Below are positions 35,201 to 42,411 of a DNA stretch of 64,000 nucleotides, piece by piece. Position 1 is the stretch's first letter. Each line of letters opens with the position of its first letter. The stretch is from Streptomyces sp. cf386. GTDB taxonomy: Bacteria > Actinomycetota > Actinomycetes > Streptomycetales > Streptomycetaceae. The position numbers were made by a program, and so were the translations under genes. The notes beneath the pieces were generated by a model. The model saw nothing but the letters and a program-made list of their open reading frames with translations, was not told the origin of the DNA and searched no databases. The stretch is from the NCBI RefSeq assembly GCF_900103585.1, contig NZ_FNHV01000005.1:124001-188000 (forward strand), read 5' to 3'.

Positions 35201-38200
35201 CCGAAGAACGGCAGCAGGTAGTCCGTGTCGTGCGTCTCGAAGGCGAGCAGGCGCCCACCCGGGGCCAGCAGCCCCCGCACCCTGCACAGGGCCGTTTGCA
35301 GCTCGTTCGCGGTGTGCAGGGAGTTGGCCGCGACGATCAGGTCGTACGCGCCGTCGGTGAAGCCCTGCTCGGCTGGGTCGGCGTTCAGGTCGAACGGGCG
35401 GTAGTCGACGAACGGGTGGGTGCCGAAACGGTGTTGAGCACGGATGAAGAAGCCTGCGGACACGTCGGTGAAGTGGTAGACGGACCGTTCGGGCGGCAGC
35501 ACCGGCAGCAGTGCCGCTGCGGTGCCACCCGTGCCCGCGCCGATCTCCAGGACCCGCAGTGGCCGGTCCTCGGGCCAGGCCCGGACGATCTCCGCCGCCA
35601 GTGCGGCGACGAGCCGGTTGTGGAACCGGCAGGATGGCGCCACGTCGTAGAACTGCTCCAAGGCGTCCTGGGTGCCCTGGCCGGCCAGCAGGTGAAGTGC
35701 GTCGCGCTCGCCGCGCAACACCTCTGGCAGGCAGGTCAGCTGACGGATCGCCAGTTGAGCCTCGGCGCTGCACGCCGGGAAGTCCGAAGGCAGCCGGGCC
35801 AGCAGGGGCCCCGGGGCCGCTGTGCCGGTCAGCCGCCACGGCCCGTCGTTCCCACCGGCTGCCAGACCATGGCCGGCCATCAGGCCGAGCAGGGCCCGCG
35901 CCAACTTGTCGTGTTCGGGGAGCATTCCCTGCCGTACCAGGTCGGCGGGCCTGAACTCGACCGTGTCGTCGGGCAGCAGGTCCGCGAACGCGGCGGCGGC
36001 GACATGAGCGGTCAGCCGCTTGAGCAGGGCGACGAAGTCCGTGAAGCGGGTGGAGCGCCAGCCGGCCTCCAGCGCGTCGACGCTCGCCGCGACCGCCCCG
36101 GCCAGGTCGTGGTTGCTGGCCAACGGCGATGCCTCGGAGGGCAGTTGGGGATGCGGGGCGGCGCGCAGCACGGTCTCGTACCGCAGGGGCGCCCGGTCCG
36201 CGGGGCCGGGCACGCGCCGCAGGCGTACGCCGTCCAGTTCGGCGGTGACGCTGCCGTCCGGGTCGGTGACGGTGATGTCGAAGCAGAGTTCGGTGGTGCC
36301 GCGGGTGCGGTCGCGCATGTGCAGCAGCCCTGTCGGGGATGGGCTTCGCCAGACGCGTACGGCCCCGATCGCGGCCGGAAGCCAGGCCTGCCCGGCGCCG
36401 ACCTGGGCGGCGACGAGCGGCACGCATGCCTGGAGCGCACCGTCGAGCAGTGCCGGATGGGCCACGTACTGCATGGTGTCGGCCGCGTCCGTGGTGTGCC
36501 GGTAGGCGGCGAGCAGTTCCCCCTCCCCCATGTGCAGCCGCACCAGCTGCCGGAACGCGGGCCCGTAGTCCAGGCCGCTCGCGGCCAGTTCGGGGTACAG
36601 GGCGTCGGCTTCGCCCCGGCGGGTACAGCGGGCGCGTACTCCGGCGAGGTCGATCCGCGCGGGCGGGCGGCCGATCAGTTCGCGGACCCGGCAGCGGGCG
36701 TGCGGGCGGGGCGGGGTGCCGTCGCCTTCACCGCTGTCGGCGGCCTCGGTACTGGTGATGGCCACCATGCCGTCGTCGGGCGAGTACGCGAGCTGCAGCC
36801 GGACGTCACCGGCCCGGTCCCACGGGACGACCAGCGGGCGGCTCACCTCCAGCCAGGCCAGTTCCACCGGGCCGTCCAGCACCCGTCGGCCGGCCGCCAG
36901 CGCCATCTCGACGTAGCCGGTCGCCGGGAACACCACCGACCCGGCCACCTTGTGGTCGGCCAGCCACGGCACCAGCGCCGGCTCGATGGGCCCCTGCCAG
37001 GAGGGTTCCGCCGTCGGCAGCCGCTCGCCCAGCAGGGGGTGGTCCAGTCGTCCCGATCCGCTGTTGCCGATCCAGTGCTGTGGGGTGCCGCTCCAGTGGC
37101 GTTCCCGCTGCCACGGGTACGCGGGCAGTTCCGCCACCCGCGACGGGCGGGGGAACCAGCGTGTCCAGTCCAGCTCCGCCCCGGCGGCGATCAGGGCCTC
37201 GACCGACTCGCGCAGCGCGGTAGGCCCTGTGGTGTCGCGACGCAGGGTGGCGAGGACGGCCACCCGGTCGTGTGCGGCGGCGATGCGACGCAGGTAGGAG
37301 CGCAGCACGGGATGCGGGCCGACCTCCAGCAATACGTCAACGCCCGTGTCCAGGGCTTGTTCCACAGCGTCGGCGAACCGGACCGGCTCTCGGACGTTGC
37401 GCCACCAGTAGTCGGCGTCCAGGCCGCTCGCGGGTACCGGGCCGCCGGCGACCGTGGAGATCAGCGCGTCGGTTCCGCCACCCGGTGCCAGCCCGGCGAG
37501 GCCTGCGGCCAGCGGGGCCCGGACTCGCTCCATGACCGGGCTGTGGAAGGCGTAGTCGAGGTCCATGAGCCGGAAGAACACATCCCGATCCACCAACTCC
37601 TCACCCATGGACTTGAGTTGATGTACCGGCCCGGCGATCGTCACATCCCTGGCACTGTTCACGGCGGCCACGACCAGACCCGGGTAGGCCGACAGCACCC
37701 GCTCCGCCTCGGCCGGCGGCAACCCGACCGCGGCCATCCGGCCCTGACCGGCCGTCGCCGCCTGGACCCGGCTGCGCTCGGCGATCACCCACGCGGCCTC
37801 CTCCAGTGTCAGCGCGCCGACGGCGTACGCGGCGGCGACCTCCCCGACGCTGTGCCCGAGCGCGACCGTCCACCGCACACCGCGCTCACGCAGGACCGCC
37901 GTGATCCCGGCCTGCACCGCGAACAGCAGCGGCTGGGCCACCTCGGTGGCCTCCAGTCCCCACTCGTCCGCCGGCCGGCGCAACTGCCCGGCGACCGACC
38001 AACCCAGCCGGGGCGTCAGCGCGGCGTCCACGGCCGCCACCTCGCTCCGGAACACCGGGTCGTCGTCCAGCAGGTCCGCGGCCATCCCCGCCCACTGCGA
38101 GCCGTTGCCCGCGAAGACCAGCCCGACCCGGCCGTGCTCGACCGCCTCACCGGTCACGCCCTCGCCGGACAGGCTCCGCGCGGCCTCGTGCGGAGTCGAG

Positions 38201-39693
38201 GCCAGCGCCACCCGGCGGTAGCGGTGCCGGGCCCGGCGAGCGCCGGTGGTGACAGCGATGTCGTAGAACTCCGCCGACTCGACCGGCGCGGTATCCGTCA
38301 GCCGGGCGGCCAGCCTCCGCGCCGCCTCCTCGGCCGCCTGCGGGGTGCGGCCCGAAGCGATCACCGGCACATCGCCGGTGAACTCGCCGCCGTCTCTCGG
38401 GGCGAGCGGGGGCAGGCCGACCACCACATGTGCGTTGGCCCCACCGAACCCGAAGGAGTTGACGCCCACGAAGCGCCGCCCTTCCCGCGACGCCGTCGGA
38501 CGGGCCCGCCCGACCGGCTCCAGCCCCAGCCCGGCGAAGTCGATGCCGGGGTTGAGCGGTTCCAGGTGCAGCGAGGCGGGGATCGTGCCGTGGCGCAACA
38601 CCGCGAGCGCCTTGAACAGCCCCGCCATGCCCGAAGCCGGCTCCAGATGCCCCACGTTGGACTTCACCGACCCGATGGGCAGCGGCCCCACCATCCGCTC
38701 GGCGCCCAGTACCCTCCCCAGCGCTGTGCACTCGGCCGGGTCGCCGACCTGCGTGCCGGTGCCGTGCGCCTCCACGTACACCACCTCGTCGGGCGCGATC
38801 CCCGCCCGCTCGTACACCTGCCGCAGCAGATCCTCCTGGGCTTGCGCACTGGGCAGGGCCAGTCCGACGGTGCGTCCGTCGCAGTTGCTCCCGGCCCCGG
38901 CGATCACCCCGTGGATCCGGTCCCCGTCCGCCAGCGCGTCGGCGAGCGGCTTCAGCACGATCACGCCCGCGCCCTCGGCCCTGACGAACCCGTCCGCGTC
39001 CGCCGAGAACGCGGCACAGCGGCCCCGCTTCGACAGCATGGACGCCTGGCTGAACCCGACGTAACCCGCCGGGTTCAGCAGCACGTTGACCCCACCCGCC
39101 AGGGCCATACGGCTGCCGCCGGACGCCAGTTCCCGGCAGGCGCGCTCCACGGCCACCAGCGAGGACGAGCAGGCGGTGTCGATGGCCATGCTCGGCCCGC
39201 GCAGGTCGAAGAAGTACGACAGCCGGTTCGCGGCGATCGAATGGGCACTCCCCGCCATGGAGTAGGCGTTCATCTGCCGGGCCCTGGTCATCTGCAGCCC
39301 GCCGTAGGAGAAGTCGGAGATGCCGACGAACACACAGGTGTCCGAGCCCGCCAACGTCACGGGGTCGATGCCCGCGTCGTCCAGCGCCTCCACGGCCGTC
39401 TCCAGCAGCAGCCGGTGCTGGGGGTCCATCTGCGCCGCCTCTCGCGGCGAGATCCCGAAGTACTCCGCGTCGAATCCCGCGATGTCCGCCAGGAACCCGC
39501 CCCGCGCGGTGTAGGACTTCCCTGTCCTGGCCATCTCGGTGTCGACGAACCGCCCGGCCTCGAACCGGTCCTCCGGCACCTCCCCGACCAGGTCACGCCC
39601 GCCCTCCAGCGCCTCCCACAGCCCGGCCAGATCCACGATCCCGCCGGGCAGCCGGCACCCCAGGCCGACGATCGCGAACGAATCCCCCGCCAT
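32221..39693 (-). CDS. Highly reducing type I polyketide synthase, KS-AT-DH-MT-ER-KR-ACP
   Basis: A 2490-residue single-module synthase. KS (about 5-430) has DTACSSSL (Cys175), EAHGTGT and NVGHLE. AT (about 515-820) has GHSVGEVAA (Ser615) and YAFH where malonyl enzymes have HAFH, so malonyl-CoA is likely. DH has ADHKVAGSVVFP (His914) and HPALLDGALQ (Asp1084). A C-methyltransferase has LEIGAGTGG (about 1381). ER has HGAAGGVGLA (about 1928), KR has TGGLSGFG, an LDD motif and catalytic Tyr near 2278, and a terminal ACP has GVDSLMAA (Ser about 2439). All reductive domains look intact. There is no thioesterase. The order matches fungal-type iterative synthases. The ATG at 39693 was chosen; a GTG two codons upstream is equally possible. 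Confidence 0.93.
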   Translation of the reverse strand: MAGDSFAIVGLGCRLPGGIVDLAGLWEALEGGRDLVGEVPEDRFEAGRFVDTEMARTGKSYTARGGFLADIAGFDAEYFGISPREAAQMDPQHRLLLETAVEALDDAGIDPVTLAGSDTCVFVGISDFSYGGLQMTRARQMNAYSMAGSAHSIAANRLSYFFDLRGPSMAIDTACSSSLVAVERACRELASGGSRMALAGGVNVLLNPAGYVGFSQASMLSKRGRCAAFSADADGFVRAEGAGVIVLKPLADALADGDRIHGVIAGAGSNCDGRTVGLALPSAQAQEDLLRQVYERAGIAPDEVVYVEAHGTGTQVGDPAECTALGRVLGAERMVGPLPIGSVKSNVGHLEPASGMAGLFKALAVLRHGTIPASLHLEPLNPGIDFAGLGLEPVGRARPTASREGRRFVGVNSFGFGGANAHVVVGLPPLAPRDGGEFTGDVPVIASGRTPQAAEEAARRLAARLTDTAPVESAEFYDIAVTTGARRARHRYRRVALASTPHEAARSLSGEGVTGEAVEHGRVGLVFAGNGSQWAGMAADLLDDDPVFRSEVAAVDAALTPRLGWSVAGQLRRPADEWGLEATEVAQPLLFAVQAGITAVLRERGVRWTVALGHSVGEVAAAYAVGALTLEEAAWVIAERSRVQAATAGQGRMAAVGLPPAEAERVLSAYPGLVVAAVNSARDVTIAGPVHQLKSMGEELVDRDVFFRLMDLDYAFHSPVMERVRAPLAAGLAGLAPGGGTDALISTVAGGPVPASGLDADYWWRNVREPVRFADAVEQALDTGVDVLLEVGPHPVLRSYLRRIAAAHDRVAVLATLRRDTTGPTALRESVEALIAAGAELDWTRWFPRPSRVAELPAYPWQRERHWSGTPQHWIGNSGSGRLDHPLLGERLPTAEPSWQGPIEPALVPWLADHKVAGSVVFPATGYVEMALAAGRRVLDGPVELAWLEVSRPLVVPWDRAGDVRLQLAYSPDDGMVAITSTEAADSGEGDGTPPRPHARCRVRELIGRPPARIDLAGVRARCTRRGEADALYPELAASGLDYGPAFRQLVRLHMGEGELLAAYRHTTDAADTMQYVAHPALLDGALQACVPLVAAQVGAGQAWLPAAIGAVRVWRSPSPTGLLHMRDRTRGTTELCFDITVTDPDGSVTAELDGVRLRRVPGPADRAPLRYETVLRAAPHPQLPSEASPLASNHDLAGAVAASVDALEAGWRSTRFTDFVALLKRLTAHVAAAAFADLLPDDTVEFRPADLVRQGMLPEHDKLARALLGLMAGHGLAAGGNDGPWRLTGTAAPGPLLARLPSDFPACSAEAQLAIRQLTCLPEVLRGERDALHLLAGQGTQDALEQFYDVAPSCRFHNRLVAALAAEIVRAWPEDRPLRVLEIGAGTGGTAAALLPVLPPERSVYHFTDVSAGFFIRAQHRFGTHPFVDYRPFDLNADPAEQGFTDGAYDLIVAANSLHTANELQTALCRVRGLLAPGGRLLAFETHDTDYLLPFFGVLDSFWCADDELRPDSPLLGRDQWPDVLAGCGLTDVVCLGGAIDAPATYGGSVLLASAPAYETVQPALPRPDDGTRWIVATESEPETPLAEDLAALLTDGTTRSAAVTPAPVDPAAWAATLRGEGDPTVVLLLGEAPTEPQALLDQAVRRAATLRDLAVACRDLPDGVRPSLWLVTRPSGALPAPERAVQPQDAAAWGVARTLANEHPGLRVTRLSLERADDPAGDAHRLARELLAPLPLSGDGDDEGAAAREDEIVLTTGGRFVPRERELPSGEHVEPSGDEPFVLEIGEPGLSYQPVWTRTRPLEPGVGEVVIAVRAAALNYRDIMQATGLLPPEAAEETFVGTGFGLECAGVVTAVGEGVSGLAAGDRVCAVGSVCLASHAVVPASAVVKVPDDLGFAEAATLPVAFLTVHYALHDLARLAPGETVLVHGAAGGVGLAALQYARLVGATVIATAGSPAKRDLLRALGVEHVLDSRTLDFADQALRITGGRGADVVVNSLAGQAIDRGLETLRSGGRFVELGKRDIYANKPLLMRPFSRNIAFFGVDVTALLSDEAGLVHGRRLLAEVAERVADGRYRPLPHTVYPAARVTEAFALLQHSRHIGKVVVSLDPQDGPVPVRTRPEPPPLDPDGSYLVTGGLSGFGAATARRLADRGARHLALVSRRGADGPEASAVLAELAARGVTATPYAVDVTDAAALAEAIGRIDATGHPLVGVVHAAMVLDDAPLTELTDARIRTVLAPKVAGAAVLDTLTRERDLRLFWMYSSFTTVLGNIKQSPYVGGNLFTEALARQRHSCDGALAVTWGALGGVGHVAREGLAPTMEALGMAPLGPHEALAALETLAASGTTVAGIGHYDWTRLRTFLPMLTSPRFAALLPADGDLDGHTRQDLLAALAGLSADEALETANAALADVMARILQTDAARLDPKLPLQDYGVDSLMAAELLTTLRQRLDVEIPPMELLQGGVTLTDLSRHVLLRLGVRATDTANG

Positions 39694-39749
39694 GAACACA
39701 CCCCATTCCTAAAAGCTCTGCGCAGTTGCTGAATTGCGTGATCGCGTGA

Positions 39750-40649
39750 TCACGACGAACGGAGGAAGTCGCGGACGTGACGGTCGAGTTGTCCGGCCGC
39801 GTCCTCCATCACGAAGTGGCCGGCGCCGTCGTAGCGGCGCACCCGTGCCTGCGGAAACCGGCGGGTCCATTCGGCCAGCACCGCCTGCGTGAACACTCGG
39901 TCCCTCGTCCCCCACCCGATGAACATCGGCAGCCCGGCGAGGCCGCCGTCGGCGTCGGTCGGTTCGAGGAGGCGCCACGCCGGGTCGTCGTCACTCCGGG
40001 GTATGCACCGGATGAACTCCACGGCAGTACGGCGGTGTTGTCGGCCCGCGAAGGGCAGCAGGTACGCCATCCGCTCGGCCGCGCCCAGCCGGCGTACGAC
40101 TCCGAGCCGTACGGCGGCGCGCGGAAGGGCATTGGTGGCCCGCGCGAGCGCGGCGACGGGACCGCCGGCCCTGATCCACCGCAGGTACATCGGCAACCGG
40201 TGACCGGCGGGCCAGGGAAAGGCCGCGCTGTTGAGGACGACCAGCCGCGCCACCACGCCCGGATTCCGCAGGGCCCATGCGATGCCGATCGGCCCTCCCC
40301 AGTCATGCATCACCAGGGTCCACCGGCGCCCTGGCAGCCCCTGACCGGCGGTGAGATGACGGAACAGGCGGTCCAGACACCAGAGCTGCCGCTCAAGGGC
40401 GTCGACGGACCCCTGCGGCTCCGGAACGGGAGGCGACAGGCCGAACCCGGCAAGGTCGGGGGCGATGCAGCGGAAGTCCGGCGACAAGGTGCCCAGCAGG
40501 CTCCGCCAGAGGTAGCTCCAGGACGGGTTGCCGTGCAGGAAGAGCACCGGATCGCCGGTACCGATGTCGACGTAGTGCTGGTCCGTGACGGGAACCTGCC
40601 GCCAGTGACGGGGGCCCGGGTAGCCGGGAAGCGCTCGCACTCTGATCAC
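39750..40649 (-). CDS. Alpha/beta hydrolase of haloalkane dehalogenase/OleB type
   Basis: A 299-residue alpha/beta hydrolase. LFLHGNPSWSYLWRSLL is the dehalogenase-type oxyanion motif, and the nucleophile elbow is VMHDWGGPIG with Asp116 instead of Ser. A late GWGTRDRVF and GAGHFVMED supply acid and His. Asp-nucleophile members include haloalkane dehalogenases, epoxide hydrolases and the beta-lactone decarboxylase OleB of olefin synthesis. Its place as first gene of the PKS operon, 56 bases before the synthase, suggests a role on the polyketide product, perhaps epoxide or lactone opening. GTG start at 40649 with a weak ribosome binding site; a GTG four codons later is possible. Confidence 0.82.
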   Translation of the reverse strand: MIRVRALPGYPGPRHWRQVPVTDQHYVDIGTGDPVLFLHGNPSWSYLWRSLLGTLSPDFRCIAPDLAGFGLSPPVPEPQGSVDALERQLWCLDRLFRHLTAGQGLPGRRWTLVMHDWGGPIGIAWALRNPGVVARLVVLNSAAFPWPAGHRLPMYLRWIRAGGPVAALARATNALPRAAVRLGVVRRLGAAERMAYLLPFAGRQHRRTAVEFIRCIPRSDDDPAWRLLEPTDADGGLAGLPMFIGWGTRDRVFTQAVLAEWTRRFPQARVRRYDGAGHFVMEDAAGQLDRHVRDFLRSS

Positions 40650-40763
40650 GGTAGGGCCGGAAGACCCAACTTGCCCTTCTCGCCCGGTTTTTCACCTCAA
40701 GGGCGGATGATGTGATCAAAGAGACGAAAGCAACTTGCCGAATGGTTGGTCAGGTTTTGGGCA

Positions 40764-42338
40764 CTATACGTCCGCCTGGAGGACGGCCATCGCCGCGTTG
40801 TGCCCCGGCACCCCGCTCACCCCTCCCCCACGCACCGCGCCCGCCCCGCACAGCAGCACGTTCGGGTGCGGTGTCTCCACGCCCCAGCGCCCCGTGCCCT
40901 CCTGGGCGTACGGCCAGGCCAGTTCGCGGTGGAAGATGTTGCCGCCGGGGAGGCGGAGGTCGCGCTCCAGGTCCAGCGGGGTCTTCGCCTCGATGCAGGG
41001 ACGTCCGTCGGCGTCGGTCGCCAGGCAGCCCAGGATCGGCTCGGCGAGGTGGGCGTCGAGTTGGGCGAGCGTCGACTTGAGCAGTTCCTCGCGTACGGCG
41101 TCGTTGTCGCGTTCGAAGAGCCGGGCCGGCGTGTGCAGGCCGAACAGGGTGAGGGTCTGATAGCCCTGGTCCACGAGGGCGGGGCCGAGGATCGACGGGT
41201 CCGTCAGCGAGTGGCAGTAGATCTCGGACGGCGGCGCGGCGGGGAGCTCCCCGGCGGCCGCCTGGGCGTGGGCGGTGGCCAGTTGGTCGTAGCCCTCGGC
41301 GACGTGGAAGGTGCCGGAGAACGCCTCACGCGGGTCGACGGAGCTGTCGCGCAGTCGGGGCAGGCGCTTGAGCAGCATGTTCACCTTGAGCTGGGCGCCC
41401 TCGGCGGGGGCCGGGGGCGTGTCGCCGGTGAGGGCGGCCAGGGCGTGCGGGGAGGCGTTGACCAGGACGTGCCGGGCGACGGCGACGCCCTCGCCGTCCG
41501 CCGTGCGATAGGTGATCTCCGCCGTACGGCCGTCCGTGTCGATCCGTTCCGCCTCGTGCCCGGTGGCGATGACGGCGCCCGCCGCACGCGCCGCCGCGAC
41601 CAGGGCGTCGGTGAGCGCGCCCATGCCGCCGACGGGGACGTCCCAGTCGCCGGTGCCGCCGCCGATCACGTGGTAGAGGAAGCAGCGGTTCTGCTTCAGC
41701 GAGGGGTCGTGGGCGTCGGCGAAGGTTCCGATGAGCGCGTCCGTCAGGACCACGCCCCGTACCAGGTCGTCCGCGAAACGGTCCTCGACCGCGACCCCGA
41801 TCGGCTCCTCGAAGAGGGTCCGCCAGGCCTCCTCGTCGTCCACCCGGCGGCGCAGCTCCTCGCGGCTCGGCAGGGGTTCGGTGAGTGTCGGGAACACCCG
41901 CTTGGCGACCTCGCCGGTCATCCCGTAGAAGCGCTGCCAGGCCTGGTACTCGCGCTCCCCGCCGGTCAGCTTGGCGAACGCCTCGCGGGTGCGCCGCTCG
42001 CCGCCGCCCACCAGCAGACCGGTCGGCCGTCCGTCCCGCTCCACAGGGGTGTACGAGGAGACATTGCGGGTGCGGACCCGGAAGTCCAGGCCGAGGTCCC
42101 GCACGATCTTCTTCGGCAGCAGGCTGACCAGGTACGAGTAGCGTGAAAGGCGCGCGTCGACCCCGGCGAACGGCCGCGTGGAAACGGCGGCGCCCCCGGT
42201 GCGGTCCAGCCGCTCCAGGACCAGCACGGACCGTCCGGCCCGGGCCAGGTAGGCGGCGGCGACCAGGCCGTTGTGGCCGCCGCCGACGATGACGGCGTCG
42301 TACGTACGGTGTCCCGGGTGTCCCTCGTGTGCAGGCAT
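40764..42338 (-). CDS. FAD-dependent oxidoreductase (phytoene desaturase/PYROXD2-like)
   Basis: A 524-residue flavoprotein. The N-terminal dinucleotide motif is DAVIVGGGHNGLVAAAYLARAG, followed by VLVLERLDRTGGAAVS. The middle has PVGGMGALTDALVAAARAAG and the C-terminus LLCGAGAVRGGGVSGVPGHNAA, all typical of the CrtI/PYROXD2 amine-oxidase-like family. Members oxidise carotenoids or unknown lipids. No carotenoid genes are nearby. It lies 114 bases upstream of the PKS operon on the same strand, so a link to that pathway cannot be excluded, but the gap looks like a promoter region. The ATG at 42338 was preferred to one 12 codons earlier. Confidence 0.83.
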   Translation of the reverse strand: MPAHEGHPGHRTYDAVIVGGGHNGLVAAAYLARAGRSVLVLERLDRTGGAAVSTRPFAGVDARLSRYSYLVSLLPKKIVRDLGLDFRVRTRNVSSYTPVERDGRPTGLLVGGGERRTREAFAKLTGGEREYQAWQRFYGMTGEVAKRVFPTLTEPLPSREELRRRVDDEEAWRTLFEEPIGVAVEDRFADDLVRGVVLTDALIGTFADAHDPSLKQNRCFLYHVIGGGTGDWDVPVGGMGALTDALVAAARAAGAVIATGHEAERIDTDGRTAEITYRTADGEGVAVARHVLVNASPHALAALTGDTPPAPAEGAQLKVNMLLKRLPRLRDSSVDPREAFSGTFHVAEGYDQLATAHAQAAAGELPAAPPSEIYCHSLTDPSILGPALVDQGYQTLTLFGLHTPARLFERDNDAVREELLKSTLAQLDAHLAEPILGCLATDADGRPCIEAKTPLDLERDLRLPGGNIFHRELAWPYAQEGTGRWGVETPHPNVLLCGAGAVRGGGVSGVPGHNAAMAVLQADV

Positions 42339-42411
42339 GGTTCTTCGTAACACGTGATGATCTAGGTCGGCCATAGGTGCGACGCGCGGGAGTCACGGGA
42401 CGCCGCCCCGC

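Noticed and set aside
33904..39732. A 1942-codon open frame antisense to the PKS gene
   Set aside because: It lies wholly opposite a gene with complete catalytic motifs. Its translation is Arg/Gly/Gln/His-rich with no domain, as expected from high third-position GC.
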